Shown piece after piece: positions 23,831 through 36,162 of a stretch of DNA of 64,000 bases. The notes under the pieces were generated by a model. That model saw only the letters and a program-made list of their open reading frames with translations, did no database searches and was not told the DNA's origin. How positions within the stretch are numbered: the first letter of the stretch is position 1; the number at the start of each line of letters is the position of its first letter. The stretch comes from Bactericera cockerelli. Lineage: Eukaryota; Arthropoda; Insecta; Hemiptera; Triozidae. The stretch spans positions 23,077,244 to 23,141,243 of the forward strand of contig CM044964.1 of assembly GCA_024516035.1 (NCBI GenBank), written 5' to 3'. The position numbers and the translations under genes were made by a program.

Positions 23831-24430
23831 AATAAAAAAATGATAGCATGGAGTGAGAAGGGACATAACTTTTATGAGTATGATCTGTATGATCAATATT
23901 CAATATGGTGATTATTTTTAATAGCTCTTATTTTTAATAGCTGTTATTTTGATAGATTTTATTTTTCCGCAATTGCCATCGTTTCCAACCTTTTAATTTC
24001 CGTTGGCGACAGCCATTAAAAGTCATCGGAAACAACGAGATCCCTGTGAATCCGTTATGGCAAACGTCTGCTTGTCCTGCGTGACACATAACTTCCTCAT
24101 CCTCATCCCTGTGACAATGGAACGCTGTTTTTTTTTTAAATCGACTTTAATTGGAGACATTATAACTTATGTTATTTTGCATGTACATATACGTCATTAT
24201 AATAACTATGTTTTTATGTGGTTTATTTATGTTACAATGTAGAGTGGAAACTTCAAAGTTCATCATTTATAATATCCAATAAAAAACATCATTTTACAAT
24301 ACAATAGAAACTGCGGGGTCTTGAATGTGAACATGGGGCGGAAATGTTAATATTTGAAAGTTGTTATACATCGAAAAAAAAAATCTTGTGGATATAAGAG
24401 TAAAAAAAGTAAAAAAAAAAGAGTAAGAGT

Positions 24431-24612
24431 CTCTGCCGCTACTGGTCGCTATGCCTACAAAAATATAGCTACTCATTTTTCCTCACTATAGGTATGAGTG
24501 GATCCCGGACATCCATGTACCTCCTCTAAGTAGAAATTTTCTATGCTGCTGGGAATCGAACCCAGGACACTGTGGGTGCAAGCCAGTGCGCTACACCACT
24601 CGACCACGTTGA
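24431..24612 (-). repeat. SINE-B copy
   Basis: The minus strand has box B (GGGTTCGATTCCC), a head with GTGGTGTAGCGCACTGGCTT, and the GAGGAAAAATGAGTAGC block. Confidence 0.75.
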
Positions 24613-24674
24613 CTTCTCTGTGATAATAATAATAATTGTGATGTTCTTGTTATGTCGCTTGAGTTAAGCCGGAT

Positions 24675-25382
24675 TAAGGGCGAAATTTGTTGACAAAATC
24701 GATAACTTAAATTATAGCTTTCATTGCAATAACAGGATGATAAAAACTGTAATATATATTTATTTACAAAATTATTTATAAAATTTAAAAAATGCTTTCC
24801 AAGTCCAAGAACGAGGCACTGTGCCCATCACAGCTGCTTATACAGGGTGTTTTCCAGAAAGTTTGCACCAAAATGATAGGGGTAATAAAAGAGACCATTT
24901 CCAACAAAAATATTCCCGGAAATTTTCCTTTATATTTTGTCGTTTTCAAAATGGCGGCCAAAACGTGTGTTTTTCAAATATGTGTGCGTTCAGAACCTTG
25001 ACAGCCTAAATGAGCATGATCATTAAAACATTGAACGGGTTAATTTAATTTATTTTCATTAAAATTTTATTCTCAATTCAAAAATGCAATCCGTTTTTTT
25101 TCTAGGTGGTACAGAAAAAATTAAGAAAATCAAAAGCCAAACCAAAGTTGGAATATTTGAAAACACACGTTTTGGCGGCCATTTTGAAAACGACAAAAAA
25201 TAAAGGAAAATGTCCGGGAATATTTTTGTTGGAAATGGTCTCTTTTATTACCCCTATCATTTTGGTGCAAACTTTCTGGACCACCCTGTATAGCTTAGGA
25301 TCGGTTTTGCCCATATTAGACATTCCGCAATCCGAGACTTAGCGCCACAGAGGAATTACAAAAACGTCTATTAATCCGCCTC
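24675..25382. mobile_element. Harbinger-like MITE split by a fold-back element
   Basis: The outer parts match the MITE at 13315-13443: the left has GGGCGAAATTTGTTGAC and the right has CGCAATCC, ACTTAGCGCCACAGAGG and GTCTATTAATCCGCC. The element at 24841-25290 sits between them. Confidence 0.65.
24841..25290. mobile_element. TA-flanked fold-back MITE, 450 bp
   Basis: Starts TACAGGGTGTTTTCC and ends ACCACCCTGTA, with TA on each side. The arms of about 145 bp are nearly perfect inverted repeats (for example CCAAAATGATAGGGGTAATA and its complement) around a loop of about 160 bp. No gene is present. Confidence 0.85.
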
Positions 25383-25489
25383 AAGACTTCTATTTGTGAC
25401 TAGTGGACCAATTAAATTCGATTAAAAAAAGATGAGTTTCATAAAGCTTTCTTTAAAATCCTCGTGGTCCTATAGTATACCTTCCAACA

Positions 25490-25590
25490 TCAGAGGATGG
25501 CCGAGGAGTGACACAATACTTCCCATGAAGGTGCTGGATCAACACGAGGGCACTGGAAGGTATCCCCCTTGTAGACATAAGTATGAATTT
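25490..25590 (+). repeat. SINE-C-related fragment
   Basis: Contains GAGTGACACAATACTTCCCAT and GGTATCCC in the family order. Both ends are lost. Confidence 0.4.
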
Positions 25591-25599
25591 ACGACTACA

Positions 25600-26685
25600 A
25601 TAGTTGATAAGAAAATAAAGAATCTGGGTTTAATCAAGTGAATAGAGGAAAATTCTAAATGTAAATAAAACCTCCTATTTTTTATTTGATATTCAAAAAA
25701 TATGTTAAATCCTACACACAATTGAACTCTCACTTGATATTTTGATCAAATGTATCTTTGATCAACCCCGCAGAATCATGAACTTTTCTTGGTGATAAAA
25801 GTGTTAAAACCCAGTGCAAGTTGCTATATTACGTTGTGGACTTGGCTCTTTTTTATCTTTTAAACGTCTGTTTATACAGCGCGTAATCAAAGTGTTGTCC
25901 TCCGAGAATCTTGCTAGACTGCTAGTACACTAGCTGTGCGAACGGACGTGTAATATTTTGAAAAACCAATTTTAGCACGTGCTTACACATGAAAAATTAC
26001 ACTGATATAATGTATCACTCTCAAGGTTTTAATACTTCTTTCTCCAAAAACGGTTCATGATTCCGCGGGGTTGATTGAGAGTGAGGAGTCAATTATGTGT
26101 AGAATTTAACGTTCATTTCGAAAATCAAATAAAAAATTCGGAGTTCCATTTAAAAATCGAAAGTTGATGCCTGTTTCACTACTTTTGGAACACCTTGTAG
26201 AAATTTTAACTCCGTCAATATATGGACAATTTTGCGTTAAAACTTCATACAAAAATTCAAGTCCCTATCGTTAGCCGTTAAAAAGATGAAAATCCTATCC
26301 GGGACTCGTTTACTTAGTATAGTAACTACCTTTCAAGTTTGACCTTGATATTAGAGGAAATTTACGCGAAACAAAGGGGTTAGAAAAAAAGATCATCGTA
26401 AAAAAATGCTCCACTCCGTTCCCAAAACACTTTCCTCGGACCGTCAAACTGGGAAGCAATTCCCATTAACACAACTGTAATATTCGAAAAATATCCCTCT
26501 GACTAAAGCAGAATTAGCAATATTATTTTTCTCCCCCATCGCAAAAAAAAAATTCCGCCGAGGTATCAAAAGTTTCATTCACTCCAATCATAAAAAATTT
26601 AACATTCGTAAAATGAAAAACCCCTAAAAAAATAATAAAAAACAGTCATCGGCTGGCGAGCTTTGACATTTCACCACCTTCTCAT
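25600..26685. other. AT-rich intron DNA, nothing recognised
   Basis: No convincing gene or complete repeat was seen. Scattered palindromes only. Confidence 0.4.
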
Positions 26686-26689
26686 CCAT

Positions 26690-27210
26690 GCTTCCCCTTT
26701 ATTCTTCTTCTCCTCTTATTTCCCCTCTTATTTCCCCTCTTATCCTTCTCCGACCCTACTCATTCCTTCTATATCCCTCTCTTTTTTTCTTTCTCGCTCT
26801 TCTTTTTCCCTTCTCCTCTTATTTCCTCTATTATCCTTCTCCGACCCTACTCATTGACTCATTCCTTCTCTATCCCTCTCTTTCTTTCTTTCTCTCTCTT
26901 CTCTTTCCCTTCTCCTCTTATTTCGCCTCTTATCCTTCTCCAACCCTACTCATTTCTTCCCTTTCTCTCTCTTTCTTTCTCTCTCTCCTCTTTCCCTTCC
27001 CCTCTTATTTCCCCTCTTATCCTTCTCCGCCCCCTATCATTTCTTCCCTTTCTCTCTCTCTCTCTCTCTTCTCCTCTTATTTCCCCTCTCCCTCTTTCTC
27101 CGCCCCTACTCTCTTTGTCTTCAGCTTCTCCTCCTATTTTTTCGGCCCATTATTCTCAGCGCTTATTCCTTTCTTCTCTCACTCTCTCTCTTTCTCCTTT
27201 TTTTTTCTCC
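26690..27210. repeat. CT-rich satellite-like DNA, unit of about 100 bp
   Basis: TTCTCCTCTTATTTCCCCTC...TATCCTTCTCCGACCCTACT-type blocks repeat about five times, separated by CT runs. Open frames here are low-complexity artefacts. Confidence 0.8.
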
Positions 27211-27321
27211 TTATTGAAAAAAACTCGATTTCAATATTTGAAATCGGAGCAAGAAAAAATATTTTTTTAACAAAATCGAACACAACACTTCAGATTTCTA
27301 ATATTAGAAATTTCAGTAGTC

Positions 27322-27585
27322 ACTGTGGCAGAGCGAGTTAGCGCGCTAGGCATTGCACACATGGTGACCTGGGTTCGATTCCCAGCGGGGGAGGATTTTT
27401 TCTGTTCTGTACTTGGATGTTCGGGGTCCACTCATAACTCGTGAGGAAAAATGAGTAGCTGCATTAATGTGAAGCAGCGACCAGTGGCAGAATCTTAGGC
27501 AAAAAAATAATACAAGATATTGTAAATTAAAGTGGTAAAGTCCTATGATTCTGTGCTACCCACTAAAATTGTGACATAATAACAC
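27322..27585 (+). repeat. SINE-B copy, most complete example
   Basis: The head GTGGCAGAGCGAGTTAGCGC and box B GGGTTCGATTCCC are followed by TCGGGGTCCACTCATAACTC, the GAGGAAAAATGAGTAGC block, CGACCAGTGGCAGAATC and the CTACCCACTAAAAT end. Confidence 0.85.
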
Positions 27586-27837
27586 AAAGAAAAAGCATTA
27601 TTATATTAGAAATTTCTAGGAAGTAATAATCACATCCAAAAATGAATATCCGTTATTTACTTTCAAATGCAACTCGTTCACCCACGTTATATTTTCATGT
27701 CGGATTATGAGTTCTGAATTCGACATTCAATTTTAAAAATGAATGTGAAAACAAAAAAGAGAGACGAAACCGAGGAAAATTATGGCTTGCTAAAATGGAC
27801 GGTTAACTTCCTCGTGAACTACATGTTTCCGTTTTGG

Positions 27838-28440
27838 AAATTGACTTTGAAACATTACTCGTTGACTTTGTACCAATGACCTTGAAACATTACTCGTTGA
27901 CTTTGTACCAATGACCTTGAAACATTACTCGTTGACTTTGTACCAATGACCTTGAAACATTACTCGTTGACTTTGTACCAATGACCTTGAAACATTTTTC
28001 GTTGACTTTGTACCAATGACCTTGAAACATTACTCGTTGACTTTGTACCAATGATCTTGAAACATTTTTCGTTGACTTTGTACCAATGACCTTGCAACAT
28101 TAAATTAGTCAATGATATTGTAGAAATGGCCTAGCATTATTACTTGTTGACATTGTATCAAAAATTACTCAATGACATTGTAGAAATGACCTTGCAAAGT
28201 TACTCATTGACTTTGTAGAAATGACCTTGCAACATTACTTAATGACTTTCAAGAAATGACCTTGCAACATTACTCAATAACTTTCAAGAAATGACTTTGC
28301 AACATTACTCAATGACTTCCAAGAAATGACTTTGCAACATTACTCAATGACTTCCAAGAAATGACCTTGCAACATTACTCAATGACATTCAAAAATGACC
28401 TTACAACATTAGGTACTCAATGACTTTCTACAAATGGCCT
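27838..28440. repeat. 35-bp minisatellite, about 17 units
   Basis: The unit TTGACTTTGTACCAATGACC...AAACATTACTCG repeats with a period of 35 bp. The left units are nearly identical. The right units drift (AATGACTTTCAAGAAATGAC) and shift to a related unit, as if the array grew from the left. Confidence 0.9.
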
Positions 28441-28884
28441 TATTTTTATTATATGTTTTTTTATTTATATTCATATGAGAGCAAGCAGTACAAACAAAAG
28501 AAAAACAAAAAATGGAAAGAAAAAAAAATATTTGAAAATGTCGAATCCTCCTGAACAGCTTTTTGTATTATATCTTTTTCTCTGCAAACTTGGAACATGG
28601 AAGTAATGGAAAAAGAAGATTAAGTTTTAAAAAAAAAACCACGTGGGTTGAAGGATTTTTTTTATTTCGAGGTTGTAATGGTTTACTCAATTCCTACTTG
28701 AAAACATAATATTATGTATTATGTTTTCAAGTATTATCTGTCTCATAATTAGTGCGTAGGGTTATTTTACCTACCCCAGAATGCTTAATAGCAAACTGAA
28801 ATGGAATTTCAGCTGAAAATGCTCCATTAGGACAAATGAAGAAATTCACTGATCTATTGCAAATCTATTGCATATTGCAATCCT

Positions 28885-29012
28885 TCCCATTGAAGTGCTG
28901 AACACGATTGCACCGGAAGGTATGCCTTACAAACAACTGCAAACAAATTAAGAATACAAATTTTAATCGACTCGGGGAATCGAACCCGGGACCTACCGCT
29001 GCTTTTTACAGC
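28885..29012 (-). repeat. SINE-C head fragment
   Basis: The minus strand has box B (CCCGGGTTCGATTCCC) and the AATTTGTTTGCAGTTGTTTG stretch characteristic of the family. Confidence 0.6.
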
Positions 29013-30282
29013 ACATATATAAATATACGGGCCACCCTTAGATTGGTATATCTGGTATATATTGTCGATACCTTTTTGCCAAAATGTGAATTGCGCCAAA
29101 ATCAAATTTTTCAGGAGAGAGGTTTGAAAAAATAAAAAGTTGTTTTTTTTCAAAAAAAGTTTCATTACTCAGTTGTCCTACGTACGATTTTTACCAAATT
29201 TGGATATAATACTTGAATTTGTTTGCTTTAAATATTCCTGATAATTTTAACCGCAAAATGCCTTTAGTTATTGAGATAGTGTCGCTTTTCACAATTGAGA
29301 GGTTTAAAAAGAATTCGCCAAAAAGTGAAAAGTCCACTCTTGTTCTTCAGCCTACTAACCAGAATGTGAAAAACGCCCGATTTTTCGGGTTTCAAGTAAA
29401 GATAGTTTAGCCAAAATGTGAAAAGTCCACTCCTTTCCTCAGGCTGATAAACCAGAATGTGAAAAACGCTCGATTTTTTGGGTTTTAAGTAAAAGTGGTT
29501 TACGTAAAATGTAAAAAGTGCCATGTGGAATACAATAAATTTGTGAAAAGCGACATATAAGAAGAATAAATAGTGCATAATTTGTGCGTATAGTAACTGT
29601 AATAATGATTATTATTAAAGAACGCGATGGTGTTCCGCAACGCCAAGTCAAAAATTAAGAAGAGCGCACCTAGAGATATTGTACGTCACAGCACAAAGTG
29701 CCAATTTCACGCCTCTGTATCGGAATAACAACAAAGGATGAATGAAAACTGAAACACTACATAGGATAAATTATTTACTGAAAAGAAGCAAGCTTTCGAA
29801 TGAAGATTAATAAGAGTATCATCAAAAACGCTTGATTTAAACCGGAGAAAAAAAAAAACCATTTTTCACTTTCTGCTGCTTGATGTTCTTATTCGATCTT
29901 GACCAAGCTATAGCCTAAACCACTGGGCCAATTTTGATGTATGAATTTGATCTTGTTTTTCTCGTCTTTGGTGGCAGGTGTGGCTTTGGAGTATTTATAT
30001 AGCCCCAAAATGGGCACTTCAGCCCCATAATTCCAAAAAAACCCGCTATTTGATGTACAAATATTAATAGAAATCTTATATTTTCCAGAGAACTTTACCG
30101 ATATAGAAGATTGAAGTGTAATTTTAATTGTAATACAGACATAATTCTTTGATGTACCTATATAAATTTATGAGTCGCCCTTTTATTCGTAGTCAAGCAC
30201 ATTCATCATTAAGTACAAAAAAAACATATAAACAGACAGACAGACCTACGGATATACAAAAGACGGACATACAGGCAGACAT

Positions 30283-30370
30283 TCATGTACATCTTCTGAT
30301 ATTCATGTACATCTATAGTACAACTTCTCACTTTTCTGTTTATACTGACTGATATACTGATACATAATTA
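30283..30370 (+). repeat. Partial unit of the hammerhead-bearing 144-bp repeat
   Basis: CTTCTGATATTCATGTACAT, GTACAACTTCTCACTTTTCT and GTTTATACTGA match the part of the repeat downstream of the cleavage site. The catalytic core is missing. Confidence 0.65.
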
Positions 30371-30527
30371 TTTGATAGATATAAACTTATTCAACACTTA
30401 TTTAGCACAGATTCTAAATAAGTGTTGTTGCTTAATCTAAATTTAATATAAGATACCCTTGAAAACAGGGCCAAACACTAGGACTGTACGTAGGTTTCAG
30501 ATTTTTCACATTCATTTGAAGTGAATC

Positions 30528-30772
30528 CGGCTGGGTGAGGCCCTACCCAGGCTGGGTGAGGTTAATGTGGGTAGCTGGTACGATTCCCAGCGAATGGAGG
30601 GTAAAACCCCCGTCCTAATCCAGGACGTTAAATCAAATAGAATCGTTGGCGTTAGGAAGGGCATCCAGCCATAAAAAAAAAACGTGCTCCACCCTACCAA
30701 CCTCAACCATGAGGTTGAACAATGCTGACCCCAAAAGCAATATAAGCTAATATGGGATAAAGGCAAGGGAGA
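30528..30772 (+). repeat. SINE-D 3' part
   Basis: Contains AGGCTGGGTGAGGTTAATGT, AATGGAGGGTAAAACCCCCG, AGGAAGGGCATCCAGCC and GAACAATGCTGACCCC, then a TA repeat. The GGAAGGGCATCCAGCC stretch resembles the 3' ends of RTE-clade LINEs. Confidence 0.8.
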
Positions 30773-31949
30773 TATATATATATATTTGAAGTGAATACGG
30801 CCCTGTTTTATTTTAAATTTAACATTATACTCGGAAAAGGATGGTTTTTACATTATTGAAAAAAAGTTGACCCTTGACACATACCCTGGTAAAGCTAACT
30901 AACGGTATCAAAAAGACATGAAAATTTCTTTATTTCAAATCAAAAAATTCATATCTATTTTTTTTTTTTTTTTTTTTCAAATATACAATTAACTTCTTTA
31001 AAAAAATTACTGAAACTTGTGAAATAAAATATACATACGTTATTTCCGGCCCTGTTTTGATTAGAAATCTAAAACTTGTCTTAAAATACTTTTAATGTCA
31101 ACTACTTTTTGGAAATGTCTTACAAATATGGTGGTTCCTTTTAAGATTCCAAAGTTGACACCCCTGGTGCCGCCCCTGGTAATGATAAAAAAACAATACC
31201 TAGAAGAAAAGGTTTCCCCTGCTATAGAATGATACACGTGTTTTAGCATTTTTTAAAATTTTAATCCGTTCTCTAGATAATTTGAGTGGCTCCTTTTTTG
31301 GCGGGCCCTATTATATTAATGAATACACAAAATTCATCATTTATTATTGCGGCGGAAATTGAATCCGGACATAGATAGTTTGAAACCCTGAATCGAATGG
31401 AAGGTATTTTAGCCGCACTAACGTATATAGCACTTTGAAAATCCTGTTGTTTTGTTTTTTAATAACAATCCTTTAATGTTTAAATAGTAATAAGAACATC
31501 TGAAAAGAAAAACTAGGAAGAAAGGCTAATACTTAGACAAAGAAAGATGGAGTTTTTCACTTTTTGGCGAATTCTTTTTCAACTTCTCAATTGTGAAAAG
31601 CGACACTGAAATAAAATGAAAACTGAAATTTTGGATATTTCACATTTTGGCAAAAAGGTAACGGTATATTATCGGATTTTTCACATTCTCGTGTAATGTA
31701 AAAGAAAAAAACGAAAACATTTCACGTTTTGGCTGGATAAATCTCAAATTTTGACCAAAAAAATTAAAACTATACTAGATAGAAACTTGGCCGTGAGTTC
31801 ATTCGAAAGAGCTTTAAAAACTGATTAAGAATCTAAAATAAAACGAAAATTGAAATTTTGGATATTTCACATTTTGGCAAAAAGGTATCGTTGTATAGTA
31901 TACCATCCCAATTTATTTTCCATTCTCAATCTGACAAAGTCCTAATCTT

Positions 31950-32445
31950 TTGTCTCAGATTTTTTTCCTCATTGCCTTCTATTCTTTTTCCTTCTCTTCC
32001 TCTATTGCTCTCACTACTTCCATTACTTTATCTTTCCTTCTCTCACCTCTCATTTCCTATATTTCTTTCTCTCGCTCACTTTTTTTTCTTATCTTCTCTC
32101 TCACTATATTTTCCTCTCTATTCATCTTCTTTTTTTTTCTCTCTCTTTCTCTATTACATTCATCGCTCTCTCTCTCTCTCTCTATTTCTATCTGTCTCTC
32201 TCCCTCTCTTTCTCTCCCTCTCTCCATATGTCTACCTCTCTCCTTCTACCTCTCTCTCCCTCACTCCATCTCTCTCTCTCTCTTTCTCCCTATCCCTCCC
32301 TCCCTCCCTCCCTCTCTCTCTCTCTTTCTCTCTCTCTTCTTTCCTCTCTCTCTCTCCATCTCTCCCTCTCCCTCTCTCTCTCTCTCTCCCCCTCTCTCCC
32401 TCTCTCCCTCTCTCCCTCTTACCCTCTCTCTTTCTCTCTCCATGC
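31950..32445. repeat. CT-rich microsatellite
   Basis: Long (CT)n and (CCCT)n tracts. The long Ser/Leu/Pro frames across it are not genes. Confidence 0.9.
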
Positions 32446-32554
32446 AGCATGTGTCGTTTTCGAGGAAAAAGAAAACTTTTATATTTCTCAGAAATCCCAA
32501 TCATAAGCTTTTTTGTAACTTATACTCTCTCGATATTAAAAAAAGACTGAGTAG

Positions 32555-32587
32555 AAACGAGAGAGAGAGAAAAATAGCGAGCGAGTC

Positions 32588-32628
<41 letters not shown>

Positions 32629-32655
32629 AAGAAAGAGAGGGGAGAAGAAGAGAAA
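32555..32655. repeat. GA microsatellite
   Basis: (GA)n with AAAG interruptions. Confidence 0.9.
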
Positions 32656-32734
32656 ATAAAAATGGAGTTATGTTTCAAAAAGGAATGAAGACAGTGAGAG
32701 GAATGAAAAAGTTTGACTGAGCCTGAAAGAGAAA

Positions 32735-32764
32735 GTGAGAAAAAGAAAAGAGAGTTATAGAGAA

Positions 32765-32832
<68 letters not shown>

Positions 32833-32835
32833 AGA
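32735..32835. repeat. GA microsatellite
   Basis: Nearly pure (GA)n of about 60 bp. Confidence 0.9.
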
Positions 32836-33229
32836 TAGACATAAAATTAATGCAGGATACAGGAAAGAATATGAAAATATAGATGCAGATATTTTTTGGA
32901 AAGGAAATGACAAGATGATATCATCGAAAAAATAACAAAACTTACGAAAAAAGAATATGAACTGGAGAGAATAAGGAAAAAAAGAGAGACAGACAAAAAA
33001 TATTAGGGAATGAAAAGAAAAAAAAAGAAAGGAAAAAAATAATGAACAAAAATCTTGTGAAAATATTTTTTGATGAATTACAATTCAAAAGACAAATAAG
33101 GATAGAGAGAAGAAAAACGGTCTAGAAAATGTCTATGAAAATAATAAAGCAAATCACTGCTAAAAATAGAAAAAGTCGAACAGAGAAAAGTGAGACGAAA
33201 TACAAGAGAAGAGAAAAAAAGAAACTCTC

Positions 33230-33495
33230 CCTTCCTCTTAGTTATTATTTCTCCCTCTCTCTAAGTCTTCGATTCCCTCTTTCTTTTTTCTTTTCTCTCT
33301 CTTTCTTTTTCCTTTTTTTTCTCTTATTTCTCTCTCAACTTCTCTCTTACTTTGTCTCTTCTTTCTTCCATCTCCTCTTGTCTTCTTTTTCCATTCTCCT
33401 CTTCCTTCATTCTTCTTTGCTCCTTTTCTCTCTCTCTCAACTTCTCTTTCTTCTTTTCTTCATTTCCTTTACTTCTTCATTCTCCTCTCTCTCAA
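33230..33495. repeat. CT-rich low-complexity DNA
   Basis: Pyrimidine-rich with TTCTTCTT and CTCT tracts. Confidence 0.85.
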
Positions 33496-33635
33496 TTAGG
33501 GTTGGTGGAAAGACTTGCCATAGCAATAACCCGCCTTATTAGATTAATATGTATATTTATTTTGTTTTTTTTTCTCTGTTTATATTATTATTTCATTTTT
33601 ATATTTATTTTTCTTTTTTTACCATGTATACAGGT
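33495..33635 (+). repeat. Non-LTR retrotransposon 3' end
   Basis: TTAGGGTTGGTGGAAAGACT, GCCATAGCAATAACCCGCC and an AT-rich 3' region match the minus strand of 3588-3780, here in forward orientation. Confidence 0.5.
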
Positions 33636-34610
33636 GATTCAGAAATTTACCGTCAACGTTAACCACATTTTCTCTGGCTATTAAGGAGGGTCACTCTTAA
33701 AAGAAGTGCGCAATGCCTCCTGACGAGGTACACGCCCTTAAGGTGTTTTTAAACAATCGAAATTTTCATTTTACGCTTACCTATTTGGGATATCGCAATG
33801 TGGTAAAAATCACTCTCAATTCTAGATACACCTTTCTTTGGCACAAAATTTAACCCCATTCCATGTCAGGCGGTCTCAGGAGGGTCAGATGTAGAAAAAG
33901 GTTCTAACTTTAGTCGTTGCTTGAATTGATATCATGGTCCATGCGGCAATATCAGTTAAAACACCATAACTTTTAATTTCATTAAAAATCGAAGTTTTCT
34001 TGCACATTTAGTTTTCTATTTATTTTACGTCTCTTTGACTGCCAATATACAGGTGTTACAAAAAAATTATGTCTCACCCTGTACAATCACTTTGTTTTTG
34101 TTTTCGATATACTAACAAAAATGTGTAAAATTAGGCGAAAATTATTAATCCCAATAAAATTACAAAACTGGGTTTTAAAAAAATCGAGTCATTATTTCAC
34201 TTGTGAACCACCCTGTATAATTTTTTTAATGCCAATGGAAAGTGCGTGTATTCATTACACGAACACTATCTATTCATTGTTATCGAAAAAATTAAACGAA
34301 CTGAGTTATTCAAGATTTAGAAAAAAAATTGGTCGAAAAAAAACCACCCTGTATGTAAAATTTTGTTTAAAAAAGTACTTAGAACCATTTAGAAGTAAAA
34401 TTATCAAATAAAATTCAGGTCGATCCATTTAAAAATCGAAGTTGACACCTCAATTTCTGACTTTTGAATCACCCTGTATAAAAAAAAATTCATGGCTGAA
34501 CCGCATAATTAGCCATGTACCCTAGAATTTTTTATTTTTCAAAAACTCTTTCAGGGGCCTAGTAATTTGAGGTGTCCAAGTTTGGTGGGACACCCTGTAT
34601 GTAATAAAGA
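33636..34610. repeat. Cluster of CACCCTGTAT repeat ends
   Basis: CACCCTGTA occurs near 34076, 34210, 34345, 34470 and 34592, and TATACAGGTG at about 33636 and 34050. This looks like layered fragments of TA-type MITEs. Individual element borders could not be resolved. Confidence 0.55.
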
Positions 34611-34629
34611 ATTTCTAAATAAAATAAAT

Positions 34630-34805
34630 AAAACTTCTCTCTTCCTCTCTCGTCTTTTCTTCTCTCTCCTCCCTCTCCTCCCTCTTACTCTCTTCTTCTC
34701 TCTCCTCTTCCTCTCTCGCTCTTCTGTTCCCTTTCTTTCTCCTCCTCCTCCTAATACTTCACATGTTTCTACTTCTTTTCCCCTTTCCTCTTCCTGTCTT
34801 CTCAT
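34630..34805. repeat. CT-rich low-complexity DNA
   Basis: CTCTCCTCCCTC-type pyrimidine repeats. Confidence 0.85.
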
Positions 34806-35105
34806 TTCTCTATTGAAAAACTTTATCCTTCCTGCCTATGTAGAATATTATTGATATCAAAAGTAAGTTCCTTTCTGTAGGATTACGAGAATTTTTACTT
34901 TCGAAATTACTCCGTTTCCAAGAATCCGAAAGGTTCGATGGCGGAATTCGTAACTTTTGAAGAGTGGAACCTTCTGCAAAATATTTTCTCAAGGACAATT
35001 TTGTATATAAAAAAATAATTCTTTCGAAATAATTCTACTTTTACGAATCCAAAAACTGTTGAATGTCAAAAAAAAAAATACTTGAACATTTTTTTCACCC
35101 GTCAC

Positions 35106-35232
35106 AGGGTTGGCGTTAGGAAAGGCATCCAATCAAAGCCGGACACAATCAACCGCAGCCATCGGTGAGAGGTTGAAAAAACGACCCCAATTAAGTTTGG
35201 GAAAAAGCAAAGTGAGAGATGAGATGAACAAG
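35106..35232 (+). repeat. SINE-D 3' tail
   Basis: GGTTGGCGTTAGGAAAGGCAT, CGACCCCAATTAAGTTTGGG and AAGCAAAGTGAGAGATGAG give a clean RTE-like 3' end. Confidence 0.7.
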
Positions 35233-35299
35233 GCATAAATTATCTACCAAAAGTTTAGCAAGAACTCTACAACCCCTTATCGTTATTGCGGTATATCTA

Positions 35300-35650
35300 T
35301 ATATGTGTGTGTGTGTGTGTGTGTGGAGAGAGAGAGAGAGAGAGATAGAGAGAGAGAGAGATAGAGAGAGAGAAAAGAGAGAGAGATAGAGAGAGAGAGA
35401 GATAGAGAGGAGAGAAGAGAGAGAGAGAAGTAAGAGAGAGAGAGAGAGAGAGGAAGAAAGAGAGAGATGAGAAAAAGAAAGTGGAGAAAGAGAGGGGAGA
35501 GAAAGAGAGAGAGAAAGATGAGGGAAGAAAGTGGAGAAATAGAGAGAGAGATGTAGGAGAGTGAGTAGTGAGAGAGGAGAGAGAGAGGAAGATGAGAGAG
35601 TGAGAGAGAAGAGGAAGAAATAGATGGGGAGAAAGAGAGATAGAGAGAAC
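35300..35650. repeat. TG then GA microsatellite
   Basis: A short (TG)n leads into a long (GA)n with GGAA interruptions. Confidence 0.9.
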
Positions 35651-35921
35651 ACTGAATAATATCTTGAAAAGTCGCAACACCCCAAGGGATAACAGCTGGC
35701 AATATGTACAAATGAAGCCCTGAAAATATTCGTAAATAATATGAGCAAAATATTTTCAATTTAAGCTGAACCTTTCTGCAGCACCGAAGTCATTCAATAC
35801 AGGTGTTTTATTTACATTTTACATGAAGCCATCTCAGAAGCATGATCGATATGGCTGCGGAATTGTAGCCTGGAAGGTCGGTGGTTCGAGCTCCGGATTA
35901 ATATGAAAATAACCGATTTTC

Positions 35922-36162
35922 TGAGCACACGATACGCTCAGTAGTGAAGCACTCGCTTGCCATGCGGAAGGTCCCGGGTTCGATCCCCCGTGCCGACAAA
36001 AAATTGTATTCTTAATTTGGTTACAGCTGTTTGTAAGGGATACCTTTCAGTGCGCTCGTGTTGACCCAGCACCTAAATGGGAAGTATTGTGTCAGTTCTT
36101 GCCCATCAGAGAGGAGGCGTACTACGGGATGGGCAGGCTACAACACAGACCACAAGCGTCTA
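35922..36162 (+). repeat. SINE-C copy, complete head (tRNA-Gly GCC-like)
   Basis: The head reads like tRNA-Gly: AGTGAAGCACTCGCTTGCCA with a GCC anticodon position, then GGTCCCGGGTTCGATCCCCC. The body has TTGTATTCTTAATTTGGTTA, GTGCGCTCGTGTTGACCCAG and GGGCAGGCTACAACACAGAC. Confidence 0.85.

Larger units (their letters stand above)
29041..31912. mobile_element. Possible large fold-back element, 2.9 kb
   Basis: GATACCTTTTTGCCAAAATG at about 29068 recurs inverted at about 31868-31888. A second inverted pair (GTGTCGCTTTTCACAATTGA at 29280 with its complement at about 31590) lies inside. Short repeats with AATGTGAAAA fill the left arm (29320-29520). The limits are approximate, and the middle holds other repeats. 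Confidence 0.45.

Noticed and set aside
27838..28440. CRISPR-like array
   Set aside because: The 35-bp units are contiguous with no unique spacers, and the DNA is animal. It is a minisatellite.
31858..32720. Long Ser/Leu/Pro-rich frames
   Set aside because: They are translations of CT microsatellites.
35922..36162. tRNA-Gly gene
   Set aside because: The tRNA-like head is diverged, lacks a clean acceptor stem and is fused to a repeated SINE body, so it is a SINE head rather than a tRNA gene. The same reasoning applies to the other tRNA-like heads.
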